This document shows positions 18,662 through 26,797 of a stretch of DNA of 64,000 nucleotides, one piece after another. Origin of the DNA: CAWIOX01 sp963837775 (GTDB lineage: Bacteria > Pseudomonadota > Gammaproteobacteria > Burkholderiales > Burkholderiaceae_D). The DNA lies in NCBI GenBank assembly GCA_963837775.1, contig CAWIOX010000007.1:1-64000 (forward strand), written 5' to 3'. The notes under the pieces were generated by a model that saw only the letters and a list, made by a program, of their open reading frames with translations, ran no database searches and was not told where the DNA came from. Position numbers and translations under genes: made by a program. Position 1 is the first letter of the stretch, and every line of letters starts with the position of its first letter.

Positions 18662-19237
18662 GTGGCAAGATCACTATTCCATTTCATGATGTACTGCTTG
18701 TTGACAACATATCTGTTGTTGCCGGTTGCGGTGCGGGCCGTGGAGCCGGTGGATATTGCGCAGGCACAGATCGAGACGGGCGAGGACGGATACAAGCTGG
18801 CAGCCCGCTTCTCGTTTGAGCTGAGCCCGGGTCTGGAGGCCGTGATCCAGCGTGGCGTGCCGCTGTATTTCACGACCGAAGTCGAACTGACGCGTCCGCG
18901 CTGGTACTGGTTCGATGAAAAGGCCATCACCGCGGTCCGGACCGTGCGGATTTCCTACAATGTACTGACGCGCCGCTATCACGCCGCCAGCGGCAGCAGC
19001 CTGCAGCAGTATTTCGCCACGCTGGACGATGCGCTGTCCTTGATCCGGCGTCCGCAGCAGTGGCTGGTTGCAGAAAAAGGCGGATTGAAAACGGGCGACA
19101 CCTATAACGTCGCACTCCGAATGCGACTTGATGTCTCGCAGTTGCCGAAACCGTTCCAGATCAATGCCCTCAACAACAAGGACTGGCAACTGTCGTCGGA
19201 CTGGAAACGCTTCAATTTCAAGGTGGAAGACAAGTGA
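18662..19237 (+). CDS. DUF4390 domain-containing exported protein
   Basis: The protein has 191 residues from a GTG start, with a signal peptide (hydrophobic core MMYCLLTTYLLLPVAVRAV). 'RPRWYWFDEK' and 'YHAASGSSLQQYFATLDDAL' match DUF4390, a beta-sandwich-like periplasmic family that is almost always next to ntrY in betaproteobacteria. Its stop overlaps the GTG start of ntrY (GTGA), so the two are translationally coupled. A role in NtrY signalling is inferred from the neighbourhood only. Confidence 0.9.
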   Translation: MARSLFHFMMYCLLTTYLLLPVAVRAVEPVDIAQAQIETGEDGYKLAARFSFELSPGLEAVIQRGVPLYFTTEVELTRPRWYWFDEKAITAVRTVRISYNVLTRRYHAASGSSLQQYFATLDDALSLIRRPQQWLVAEKGGLKTGDTYNVALRMRLDVSQLPKPFQINALNNKDWQLSSDWKRFNFKVEDK

Positions 19238-21528
19238 CGCGGGTCTTCCGGTATCTGGTGGTGGTGGGCGGCGCCATCATCGGCATCCTGCTGTTCCTGC
19301 TGGCCTCCGCTTCCGAGAAATCCAGTTTTTTCGAACAGAACTACGCGTGGCTGCTGGGACTCAATGCGCTGGTGGCTGCCGCCCTGCTGGCTCTGGTGCT
19401 GCTGTTGCTGACCCGTCTGTACCGGCGTTACAGGAAAGGCAAATTCGGCTCCAGGCTGATGGCGCGTCTGGTGCTGCTGTTTGCGCTGATCGGCATCTTG
19501 CCGGGAGCGCTGATCTATCTGGTATCGGTGCAATTCGTGTCGCGTTCGATCGAATCGTGGTTTGACGTCAGGGTCGAAGCAGCGCTGGAATCGGGCTTGA
19601 ACCTGGGGCGTGCTGCACTGGATGCATCGCTAAGCGACCTGCAGGGCAAAGGGCACAGTATTGCGCAGGAACTGGCCGACTTGACGGAAACAGCGCAAGC
19701 GCGACGCTTGTCGCGCCTGCAAGATCAAATGCAGATGCAGGAAGCCAGTATCCTCACCGCCAATGGTCGGGTGATTACCAGTACAGGGGGGCAACTGGGT
19801 TCGCTGTTGCCGGACTTGCCCAGCTCCGCGATATTGCGTCAGGCGCGCATGAGCAGCGGTTTTTCGGCGATCGAGGGCGAGATTGAGGCGCCATCGAGCG
19901 ACGGCGCGGCTGCGGCCAGTGCAGCATCCGGCGCCAGTACAGACTTGTCCGGCGCGTCAGGCTTGCGCTTGCGGGTCGTGGTCGTTATTCCGCCCTCATC
20001 CAATACGCGCTCCCTGCAGAGCGAGACGCATTTCCTGCAGTTGCTGCAACCGGTGCCGGCGCAACTGGCTTCCAATGCGGAAGCGCTGCGCGCCGCTTAC
20101 AGCGAGTATCAGGAACGCTCGCTGGCACGCTCCGGCCTGCGCAAGATTTACATCGTGACGCTGACGCTGACCTTGCTGCTGGCCATTTTCGGCGCCATCG
20201 TCAGTGCTTTCCTGATCGCCAGCCAGTTTGCCAAGCCCTTGTTGTTGCTGGCCGAGGGCACCAGAGCCGTGGCCGAAGGCGATCTGTCGCCGCGTCCCAT
20301 CGTAGCGACTTCCGATGAGCTGGGGACGCTGACGAAGTCATTCAATGCGATGACGCGGCAGCTGTTCGATGCGCGCACCTCGGTGGAAAAAAACCGTGCT
20401 GCGCTGGAAAATGCGAAAGCTTACCTGGAATCGGTGCTGGGCAATATGTCGGCCGGCGTGATGGTGCTGGACAAGGAGTTCCGGCTGGTCACCTGCAATG
20501 AATCGGTCGAACGCATTCTGCAGCAGCGGGTCGAGCCGCATATCGGGATGCCGCTATCCACGATGGATGGCATATCCCATTTTTCTGAGGCAATCATCAA
20601 GGCGTTCTCCGAACAGAGTGCGCAATCCGCAGCAGGCGGCGCCGGCCATTGGCAGCAACAGATCGAAATCCCGCGCAAGACCCTGGACGGCGAAGGTGAG
20701 CACGATATCGTGTTGCTGGCGCGCGGCTCGCGCCTGCCAGTCGACACCGACATTGGCTATGTGGTGGTATTCGACGATATTTCCGATGTGATTTCGGCCC
20801 AGCGTTCGATCGCCTGGGGCGAGGTCGCACAACGGCTGGCGCACGAAATCAAGAATCCGCTGACGCCGATCCAGCTCTCGGCCGAACGTCTGCAGATGAA
20901 GCTGGAGGGCAAGCTGTCTGAGCCGGATGCGGCGATGCTCAATAAAAGCACTGCAACCATTGTCAATCAGGTCAGCTCGATGAAACGCATGGTGGACGAT
21001 TTTCGCGATTATGCGAAAACACCGCCGGCCATCTTGTCGCCGCTCAACCTGAATGCGCTGATCAGGGAAATCCTCCATCTGTACCTCGCCGGCGACGAGC
21101 GCGATATCATTCACGCAATCCTAGCGCCGGGCTTGCCGCAGGTCATGGGCGACGCCACACAATTGCGTCAGGTCATACATAATTTGCTGCAAAACGCGCA
21201 GGATGCGGTCAGCGACCGCCATGGCGATGCAGTAGCGCCGCGCATCGATGTAGTGACCGAGATGATCCGTTATCAAAGCGCCGACAGCGCCGCATGCTCG
21301 GCCGTGCGCCTGTCGATCACGGACAACGGCCCGGGTTTCGGTTCGAAAATCCTGTCGCGCGCGTTTGAACCTTATGTGACATCGAAGCCGCGCGGCACCG
21401 GATTGGGGCTGGCCATGGTGAAAAAAATCGTCGATGAACATGGCGGCCGTATCGATATCCAGAATCGCCCCGATGGTGGCGGTGCCAAAGTGATGATTTT
21501 GCTGTTAAAGTTAGCTGAAAGCCATTGA
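19234..21528 (+). CDS. ntrY: NtrY-type membrane sensor histidine kinase
   Basis: The protein has 764 residues. Two N-terminal helices and a further pair frame a periplasmic domain (about residues 100-290). HAMP follows, then a PAS domain ('ESVLGNMSAGVMVLDKEFRL'). The HisKA phospho-acceptor box is 'AQRLAHEIKNPLTPIQLSAE' and the ATP-binding domain has N ('LLQNAQDA'), G1 ('ITDNGPGFG') and G2 ('GTGLGLAMVKKI') boxes. NtrY with NtrX senses nitrogen or redox state. The DUF4390 gene overlaps its start, and the cognate regulator follows after 53 bases. Confidence 0.94.
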   Translation: MTRVFRYLVVVGGAIIGILLFLLASASEKSSFFEQNYAWLLGLNALVAAALLALVLLLLTRLYRRYRKGKFGSRLMARLVLLFALIGILPGALIYLVSVQFVSRSIESWFDVRVEAALESGLNLGRAALDASLSDLQGKGHSIAQELADLTETAQARRLSRLQDQMQMQEASILTANGRVITSTGGQLGSLLPDLPSSAILRQARMSSGFSAIEGEIEAPSSDGAAAASAASGASTDLSGASGLRLRVVVVIPPSSNTRSLQSETHFLQLLQPVPAQLASNAEALRAAYSEYQERSLARSGLRKIYIVTLTLTLLLAIFGAIVSAFLIASQFAKPLLLLAEGTRAVAEGDLSPRPIVATSDELGTLTKSFNAMTRQLFDARTSVEKNRAALENAKAYLESVLGNMSAGVMVLDKEFRLVTCNESVERILQQRVEPHIGMPLSTMDGISHFSEAIIKAFSEQSAQSAAGGAGHWQQQIEIPRKTLDGEGEHDIVLLARGSRLPVDTDIGYVVVFDDISDVISAQRSIAWGEVAQRLAHEIKNPLTPIQLSAERLQMKLEGKLSEPDAAMLNKSTATIVNQVSSMKRMVDDFRDYAKTPPAILSPLNLNALIREILHLYLAGDERDIIHAILAPGLPQVMGDATQLRQVIHNLLQNAQDAVSDRHGDAVAPRIDVVTEMIRYQSADSAACSAVRLSITDNGPGFGSKILSRAFEPYVTSKPRGTGLGLAMVKKIVDEHGGRIDIQNRPDGGGAKVMILLLKLAESH

Positions 21529-21581
21529 AGAATACCTATGTGTAATGACACGAGAGAACTGATCCTGAGGAGGGCGCGCTG

Positions 21582-22298
21582 ATGGCAAACATCCTCGTTG
21601 TTGATGATGAAATGGGCATTCGCGAATTGCTGTCGGAAATTCTGAGCGATGAGGGGCATATCGTCCATGCCGCTGAAAATGCGCAGCAGGCACGCGAGTT
21701 ACGCGCCGCTACCGGCCCTGACCTGGTGCTGCTGGACATCTGGATGCCTGACACCGATGGCGTAACCCTGCTCAAGGAGTGGCAGCGCGACGGCTTGCTG
21801 ACGATGCCTGTCATCATGATGTCCGGGCATGCGACGATTGATACGGCAGTCGAAGCCACGCGTATCGGCGCGCTGAACTTTCTCGAAAAACCAATTTCAC
21901 TGCAGAAACTTTTGAAGGCGGTGCAGCAGGGCTTGACGCGCTCTCAGGAGCAAATGCGTTCTAGCGGCACGTCCATGCGGCCGATGTCAGCGCCGGCTGA
22001 AGAGTTCGCGTCAGCCTACGCAGCGCCGTTCACAGCCAAGGCGGCCGGCGTGCCGCTCCCGGTGCAGCCGGCAGCATCCGGCGCGCCGGACCAGCAGTTC
22101 ATGGACATGTCATTCGATTTGCCGCTACGCGAAGCACGCGATGCGTTCGAACGCGTGTATTTCGAGCATCATCTGGCGCTGGAAGGCGGCAGCATGACCC
22201 GCGTTGCGGAAAAATCCGGGTTGGAACGCACCCATTTGTACCGGAAATTAAAGCAATTGGGCATCGAATCCGGCAAGCTCGCGAAAAAGGCGGAATAG
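21582..22298 (+). CDS. ntrX: NtrX-like response regulator lacking the sigma-54 AAA+ domain
   Basis: The protein has 238 residues behind a GAGGAGG site. The receiver domain (1-120) has the acidic pair DDE, phospho-acceptor Asp in 'LVLLDIWMPDTDG' and conserved Lys in 'FLEKPISLQKLL'. A roughly 70-residue linker leads to a Fis-type helix-turn-helix ('MTRVAEKSGLERTHLYRKLK'). The central AAA+ sigma-54 interaction domain of classical NtrX is missing, with no sign of a frameshift. It should bind DNA but not activate sigma-54 promoters directly. It pairs with ntrY. Confidence 0.9.
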   Translation: MANILVVDDEMGIRELLSEILSDEGHIVHAAENAQQARELRAATGPDLVLLDIWMPDTDGVTLLKEWQRDGLLTMPVIMMSGHATIDTAVEATRIGALNFLEKPISLQKLLKAVQQGLTRSQEQMRSSGTSMRPMSAPAEEFASAYAAPFTAKAAGVPLPVQPAASGAPDQQFMDMSFDLPLREARDAFERVYFEHHLALEGGSMTRVAEKSGLERTHLYRKLKQLGIESGKLAKKAE

Positions 22299-22335
22299 GT
22301 CTGGCATCCGTGCCGGGCCGGAACTGCGTATCGAT

Positions 22336-22752
22336 ATGGTTGGGATACCGCATCAATTGAATATTGAACGGCTACTGGTCACGCTGGTGACCGGGTCGTC
22401 GGCGGCCCGCCGCGAATCCGCGCTGGCAGCAGTGCTGGCGACCGGCTGCAATCGACCCGGGCGCATTGCACTGATCCTGGAGGGCTTGCCGGACGGTTCG
22501 CAGCAGACCGCAATGCTGCTCGACCCCGCATGCAATCCGGCCATCCTGCAGGCAGCGCGCATCGCGCCCGGCTGTTTTTGCTGCATCGGCAACATGACCA
22601 TGCGTGTCACCTTGAACCGGATGCTGCGGCAGCGTCCTTCCAGGCTGTATATCAGCCTGGCCACGGTCTCGCATCTCGATAAAATTCGTGCTTTAATGAC
22701 GCAAGCGCCCTACGACAGCTGGCTCACGCTGACTGACGACATGCAGGTGTAA
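22336..22752 (+). CDS. CobW/COG0523-derived protein with degenerate P-loop
   Basis: The protein has 138 residues. The segment 'IAPGCFCCIGNMTMRVTLNR' has the GCxCC metal-binding motif of CobW/COG0523 metallochaperone GTPases in the right context. The N-terminal P-loop position reads 'LVTGSSAARRESALAAVLA' and lacks the GxxGxGK(T/S) needed for nucleotide binding. It is also much shorter than COG0523 proteins (about 320 residues or more). It may be a metal-binding remnant with a new role. It lies 37 bp after ntrX. Confidence 0.6.
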   Translation: MVGIPHQLNIERLLVTLVTGSSAARRESALAAVLATGCNRPGRIALILEGLPDGSQQTAMLLDPACNPAILQAARIAPGCFCCIGNMTMRVTLNRMLRQRPSRLYISLATVSHLDKIRALMTQAPYDSWLTLTDDMQV

Positions 22753-22908
22753 GCCAGCGCTTTGCGGCGCGACCAATGTGAAAGGAGCGTATCTGCAGGA
22801 TGCGGTTTGATTCCGCTGCCTACTTGAAAACTGCCGTCCCAGTCCCATTTTCAGCATGAAGCATGGTGTACTGCATTTCTGCGGCGCACATAACCTGAGG
22901 AGCACAAC

Positions 22909-23166
22909 ATGAACATCATCTACAACAGCGAGCAGTACAGCGTCGTGGAGTTCGTCGCGGATGATGACCGCGAAGCGTTGCGCTTTGGTGGCTATGAAAT
23001 CATGGACAAGTCGTTTAAACGCGAGATTTTCATCGAGGGCAGATTGGCGCAGCTATTCCGCCACGAGGTCGAGGAATTGATCGCCAGCGAACCGAGTGTC
23101 GAGGAAATCGATGATTTCCTCGGGCAATACGACATCTGGATGCGCCAGCCGGTGCGTCTGCACTAA
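22909..23166 (+). CDS. DUF3567 family protein
   Basis: The protein has 85 residues. 'MNIIYNSEQYSVVEF' and 'GGYEIMDKSFKREIFIEG' are the conserved blocks of DUF3567, a small soluble betaproteobacterial family of unknown function. A TGAGGAG ribosome site precedes the ATG. It is monocistronic, followed by a dispersed element and the convergent sigma-factor operon. Confidence 0.9.
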   Translation: MNIIYNSEQYSVVEFVADDDREALRFGGYEIMDKSFKREIFIEGRLAQLFRHEVEELIASEPSVEEIDDFLGQYDIWMRQPVRLH

Positions 23167-23212
23167 GCGTCGCCGTGTATCCCCCTGCAAGGATTGAATT
23201 TCATTCTTTTTA

Positions 23213-23289
23213 GGGGGGTATGCAGTGAAACATGGTAGTTCCCGCATGTATTCAGTGGCTTATGAAAAATACATAGGGTAGTATATTTT
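23213..23289 (+). repeat. Dispersed intergenic structured element, copy E
   Basis: This copy has a GGGGGGTAT box, a CCGCATG core 28 bp after GGGGGTAT, ATAC 27 bp later and AGTAT 11 bp after that. It is in sense orientation 46 bp past the DUF3567 stop. The first internal stem is weak in this copy. A TATCCCCC just upstream (23178-23186) could pair with its box. Confidence 0.73.
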
Positions 23290-23308
23290 CCTGCTCCAGG
23301 ATCAGTCA

Positions 23309-23515
23309 TCAGCCGTGCAGCGGCTTTTCAATGGCATGGATGGTTGCCTGAAGGCAGCCGGGACACAGGCAGCATCCTTTGGCGGCACCGGCATTCAAGC
23401 CGGCCAGCGATACTGCCGGCAAGGCCGGCAATTGCGTGCACCAGCAGCGCGTCGCAGCCACATCGTCCACCATCGCACAAGAAAACGGTACGCCGCAGCG
23501 TGGACAGTCGCTCAT
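23309..23515 (-). CDS. Cysteine-rich CWC family protein
   Basis: The protein has 68 residues with seven cysteines, including CPRCGVPFSC near the start, CWC at 28-30 and CCLCPGC near 47-53. This is the pattern of Cys_rich_CWC proteins, small putative zinc-binding proteins. Its ATG overlaps the anti-sigma stop (ATGA), so it is the third gene of the sigma operon. Function is unknown; redox or metal sensing is an inference. Confidence 0.75.
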   Translation of the reverse strand: MSDCPRCGVPFSCAMVDDVAATRCWCTQLPALPAVSLAGLNAGAAKGCCLCPGCLQATIHAIEKPLHG

Positions 23516-23751
23516 TTTGGTTCCTTGTCTTGGCTCAAGTCCTGGCCCGGGTCGTTTCTGTACGGCATTTGCCGCATCGCGCGCCGGATCAGCGTCATCT
23601 GGCCGTTAAAATTCTGGCAGGCATCACAAATCATCAGGTGCACACGCATCCGCGCCCGCTCGATCAGCGACAGATCCCGATCCAGACCTTCCGATACCAG
23701 GCGATGCACTTCCTTGCAGGTGGGCATCAGTCCGGCTGATTCTTTTTTCAT
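23512..23751 (-). CDS. Zinc-finger (zf-HC2) anti-sigma factor
   Basis: The protein has 79 residues. The C-x(n)-H-x3-C-x2-C pattern (PTCKEVHRLVSEGLD... HLMICDAC) matches the zf-HC2/ZAS domain of anti-sigma factors, which hold ECF sigma factors inactive and may release them on zinc loss or oxidation. It lacks the membrane helix common in larger members. The start is two bases from the stop of the sigma gene. It is the likely regulator of that sigma factor. Confidence 0.85.
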   Translation of the reverse strand: MKKESAGLMPTCKEVHRLVSEGLDRDLSLIERARMRVHLMICDACQNFNGQMTLIRRAMRQMPYRNDPGQDLSQDKEPK

Positions 23752-23753
23752 GG

Positions 23754-24335
23754 TTAGCTCCCTTCCGATTGAGCCGATGGCTTACCGAACCAGTTCAGAT
23801 CCAGGCATTCGCGCAGACGAATGCGCGCACGGTAAAGCATCACCCATGCATTAGACGTGGAAATGTTCAATTCCTTACAGATTTCGTCGGTTTCCAGTTC
23901 CAGCCATTCGCGCATCATGAAAATACGCGCCGTTTTGGGCGGCAGATTCTCCAGGCAAATTTCCATCACCCGAAAGAAATCCTGTTGTTCCAGTGTTGCA
24001 TCCGGATCGCCCCAGTTATTCGGCATGCTATGGGTGTGGCCATTGGCGCGAAACAGCGCGTCGATCACATCGTCTTCCGATTGGTCTTCATAGGTTTCGA
24101 TCGGCATCGTCCGTTTCGCAATGCGCAGCGCATCGATGATCTTGTACTTGAGGATGCCGGTGACGTAGGTGCGCAACGAGGACTGGCCGGCAAAACTGTC
24201 CGGTTTTTCCAGTACCGCAATCAGCGCATCCTGTACCGCATCTTCGGCCAGACTGTCGTTGCGTAATTGCAACACAGCAAAACGCACCAGGGCAGGGCGC
24301 ATCGCTTCAAGCTGTTGGTGTAAAGTATTTGTCAT
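23754..24335 (-). CDS. ECF RNA polymerase sigma factor
   Basis: The protein has 193 residues. Region 2 runs over about residues 10-75 ('RPALVRFAVLQLRNDSLAEDAVQDALI', in part) and region 4 over about 125-180, with the recognition helix in 'EICKELNISTSNAWVMLYRAR'. There is no region 3, as expected for the ECF group. It forms an operon with an HC2 anti-sigma and a CWC protein, and its own promoter upstream may be autoregulated. The divergent neighbour is argB. Confidence 0.92.
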   Translation of the reverse strand: MTNTLHQQLEAMRPALVRFAVLQLRNDSLAEDAVQDALIAVLEKPDSFAGQSSLRTYVTGILKYKIIDALRIAKRTMPIETYEDQSEDDVIDALFRANGHTHSMPNNWGDPDATLEQQDFFRVMEICLENLPPKTARIFMMREWLELETDEICKELNISTSNAWVMLYRARIRLRECLDLNWFGKPSAQSEGS

Positions 24336-24438
24336 TTGCGCAAAAGACTAGCCTCTCAGAAGTTGAAACACAAGCCGTGATCGGGGATAGATGTCATTTT
24401 CCCTGTAAAATCGCGAAAAATCATTTTCAGGAAATGTC

Positions 24439-25362
24439 ATGACCGCTTTCACCCATCTCGATGCCGACGGCAAGGGCGACTTGAGCTCTGTTGCACCGGA
24501 AATCAAAGCAGGAATCCTCGCCGAGGCATTGCCTTACATTCGCAAATTCCATGGCAAGACCATCGTCATCAAATACGGCGGCAATGCGATGACAGAAGAA
24601 CGCCTCAAACACGGTTTCGCACGCGACGTGATTTTGCTCAAGCTGGTCGGCATGAATCCGGTCGTGGTCCACGGCGGTGGCCCGCAAATCGACAATGCAC
24701 TGAAGAAAATCGGCAAGCAGGGAACATTCGTGCAGGGCATGCGCATCACCGACGAAGAGACGATGGAAGTCGTCGAGTGGGTGCTGGGCGGCGAGGTGCA
24801 GCAAGACATCGTGATGCTGATCAATCATTACGGCGGCCAGGCGGTCGGCTTGACCGGCAAGGACGGCGGCCTGATCCGCGCCCGCAAGATGCAGATGCCG
24901 AACCGGGAAATTCCGGGTGAATTCCTCGATATCGGTTTCGTCGGCGAAATCGACGCGATCAACCCGGCGGTGGTCAAGGCCTTGCAGGACGACGCCTTTA
25001 TTCCGATCATTTCGCCGATCGGTTTCGGTGAAGATGGTCAGGCTTACAACATCAATGCCGACGTGGTCGCCGGCAAGATTGCTGAAATCCTGAAAGCGGA
25101 AAAGCTCATCATGATGACCAACATCGCCGGTGTGCAGGATAAGAATGGCAAACTGGTGACCGACCTGTCGGCGCGCGAGATCGACGAGATGTTTGCCGAT
25201 GGCACCATCTCCGGCGGCATGCTGCCCAAGATTTCTTCTGCGCTCGACGCGGCGAAATCGGGCGTCAACACGGTGCATATCATCGATGGCCGGATTGAGC
25301 ATTCGCTGTTGCTGGAAGTGCTGACCGAGCAAGCGTTCGGCACCATGATCCGCAGTCATTGA
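24439..25362 (+). CDS. argB: Acetylglutamate kinase
   Basis: The protein has 307 residues. It phosphorylates N-acetylglutamate, the second step of arginine synthesis. Family motifs are all present: 'KTIVIKYGGNAMTEE' (ATP site), 'VVVHGGGPQID', 'QAVGLTGKDGGLIRAR' and 'YNINADVVAGKIAE'. The sequence is intact and of normal length. It is a cytoplasmic amino-acid kinase, usually feedback inhibited by arginine in this group. Confidence 0.97.
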   Translation: MTAFTHLDADGKGDLSSVAPEIKAGILAEALPYIRKFHGKTIVIKYGGNAMTEERLKHGFARDVILLKLVGMNPVVVHGGGPQIDNALKKIGKQGTFVQGMRITDEETMEVVEWVLGGEVQQDIVMLINHYGGQAVGLTGKDGGLIRARKMQMPNREIPGEFLDIGFVGEIDAINPAVVKALQDDAFIPIISPIGFGEDGQAYNINADVVAGKIAEILKAEKLIMMTNIAGVQDKNGKLVTDLSAREIDEMFADGTISGGMLPKISSALDAAKSGVNTVHIIDGRIEHSLLLEVLTEQAFGTMIRSH

Positions 25363-25405
25363 TGTTCGACGCCATGTCCACTGCATCCGCTATGGTTGTC
25401 ATGCC

Positions 25406-26170
25406 ATGATGCGGGGGCGTGGATATGGTTCCAGCGGGCAAGTAAAAGCTGGTCCGCTGTGGCTGTTCGATCTTGATAACACCCTGCACGACGCTTCGCA
25501 CGCGATTTTTCCGGCAATCAACCTCAACATGAACGCCTTCATGGCGCGCGTGCTGGGTACGGACGATGCGCCGGCCGATCCTGCGACCGTGAATGCGGTC
25601 CGGCTGGCCTACTGGAAGCGCTATGGTGCGACCTTGCTTGGCATGGTGCAGCATCATGCTGTGCGCGCAGAGGATTTTCTGCGCGAGGCGCATCGCTTTG
25701 ATGACGTGACGACGATGATCCGCGCCGAACGGGGACTGGCCCGTTTGCTCAAGCGCCTGCCCGGACGCAAGATCCTGCTGACCAATGCGCCGCGCCGCTA
25801 TTCGCATGAGGTGTTGCGCCATTTGGGCTTGCACCGGTATTTTGCGCGGCATATCCCGATCGAATCGATGCGGGTGCATGGCCGACTGCGTCCCAAGCCT
25901 TCCAAGCTGATGTTGCGGCAACTGCTGGCCAGGGAAGGCATTGCGGCACGGCGCTGCATCCTGGTGGAAGATACGGTCGATACGCTGAAAGCTGCAAAAA
26001 CATTGGGCATGCGCACGGTCTGGGTGACCCAGTATTTGACTGCGAGGACCGCTCCGCCCAGATATGCAGATAATCTTGCCTCTCCGAAATATACAAAGCG
26101 CCCCGCGTATATCGATGTCAAAGTAAAATCGGTCAGGAAATTACCGGGCAGCCTGCATCGGCTGCGCTGA
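25406..26170 (+). CDS. HAD-superfamily pyrimidine 5'-nucleotidase-like phosphatase
   Basis: The protein has 254 residues. HAD motif I is 'LFDLDNTLHDAS' with the nucleophile and acid Asp pair; motif II is 'ILLTNAPRRYSHEVL'; the motif III Lys is in 'LRPKPSKLML'; motif IV is 'CILVEDTVDTLKAAK'. The pattern is that of Sdt1/PpnN-like nucleotidases (TIGR01993). The C-terminus past residue 225 is basic and poorly conserved. It lies between argB and slmA, an order seen in betaproteobacteria. Confidence 0.87.
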   Translation: MMRGRGYGSSGQVKAGPLWLFDLDNTLHDASHAIFPAINLNMNAFMARVLGTDDAPADPATVNAVRLAYWKRYGATLLGMVQHHAVRAEDFLREAHRFDDVTTMIRAERGLARLLKRLPGRKILLTNAPRRYSHEVLRHLGLHRYFARHIPIESMRVHGRLRPKPSKLMLRQLLAREGIAARRCILVEDTVDTLKAAKTLGMRTVWVTQYLTARTAPPRYADNLASPKYTKRPAYIDVKVKSVRKLPGSLHRLR

Positions 26171-26221
26171 TTCCCTTCATTTATCACGCGTTTTTAGCAG
26201 CGGCTTACCTTTTCAGGCACC

Positions 26222-26797
26222 ATGGCAACAATTAAATCGGGCGAGCGCAAGCTCCAAATTCTTCAAACGCTGGCTTCCATGCTGGAGCAGCCCAAGGGCG
26301 AAAAAATTACCACTGCTGCGCTGGCGGGGAAATTATCCGTTTCCGAAGCCGCCTTGTACCGGCATTTTGCGAGCAAGGCGCAGATGTTTGAGGGCCTGAT
26401 CGAGTTCATCGAGGGCACCGTCTTCGGCCTGATCAATCAGATTACCGAGCAGCAGGAGAATGGGCTGTCGCAAGCGCAGGCGATTATCGCGATGCTGATG
26501 AACTTCACCGAGCGTAATCCCGGCATGACGCGGGTCTTGATCGGCGAGGCATTGGTGCATGAGGACGAGCGCTTGCAGGTGCGTATGAACCAGTTCGTAG
26601 AGCGTATCGAACTGGCGTTCAAGCAGACGCTGCGCGTTGCGGTCACGCAGGGACAGGCGAAAGAGCCTGAAGTGCTGATGCGTGCCAATCTGATCGTCAA
26701 TTTCGTTCTCGGCCGCTGGCATCGTTTCGCGAAAACCGATTTCAGGCAAAGCCCGTCAGATGGCTTGCAGGCGCAAATCGCAATGCTGTTGGTCTGA
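26222..26797 (+). CDS. slmA: Nucleoid occlusion factor SlmA (TetR family)
   Basis: The protein has 191 residues. The TetR helix-turn-helix spans about 30-55 ('ITTAALAGKLSVSEAALYRH') and the rest is the SlmA dimerisation and FtsZ-interaction domain ('VLIGEALVHEDERLQVRMNQ'). SlmA binds chromosomal sites and blocks Z-ring formation over the nucleoid. It overlaps the next gene's start by one base (TGATG). Confidence 0.93.
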   Translation: MATIKSGERKLQILQTLASMLEQPKGEKITTAALAGKLSVSEAALYRHFASKAQMFEGLIEFIEGTVFGLINQITEQQENGLSQAQAIIAMLMNFTERNPGMTRVLIGEALVHEDERLQVRMNQFVERIELAFKQTLRVAVTQGQAKEPEVLMRANLIVNFVLGRWHRFAKTDFRQSPSDGLQAQIAMLLV

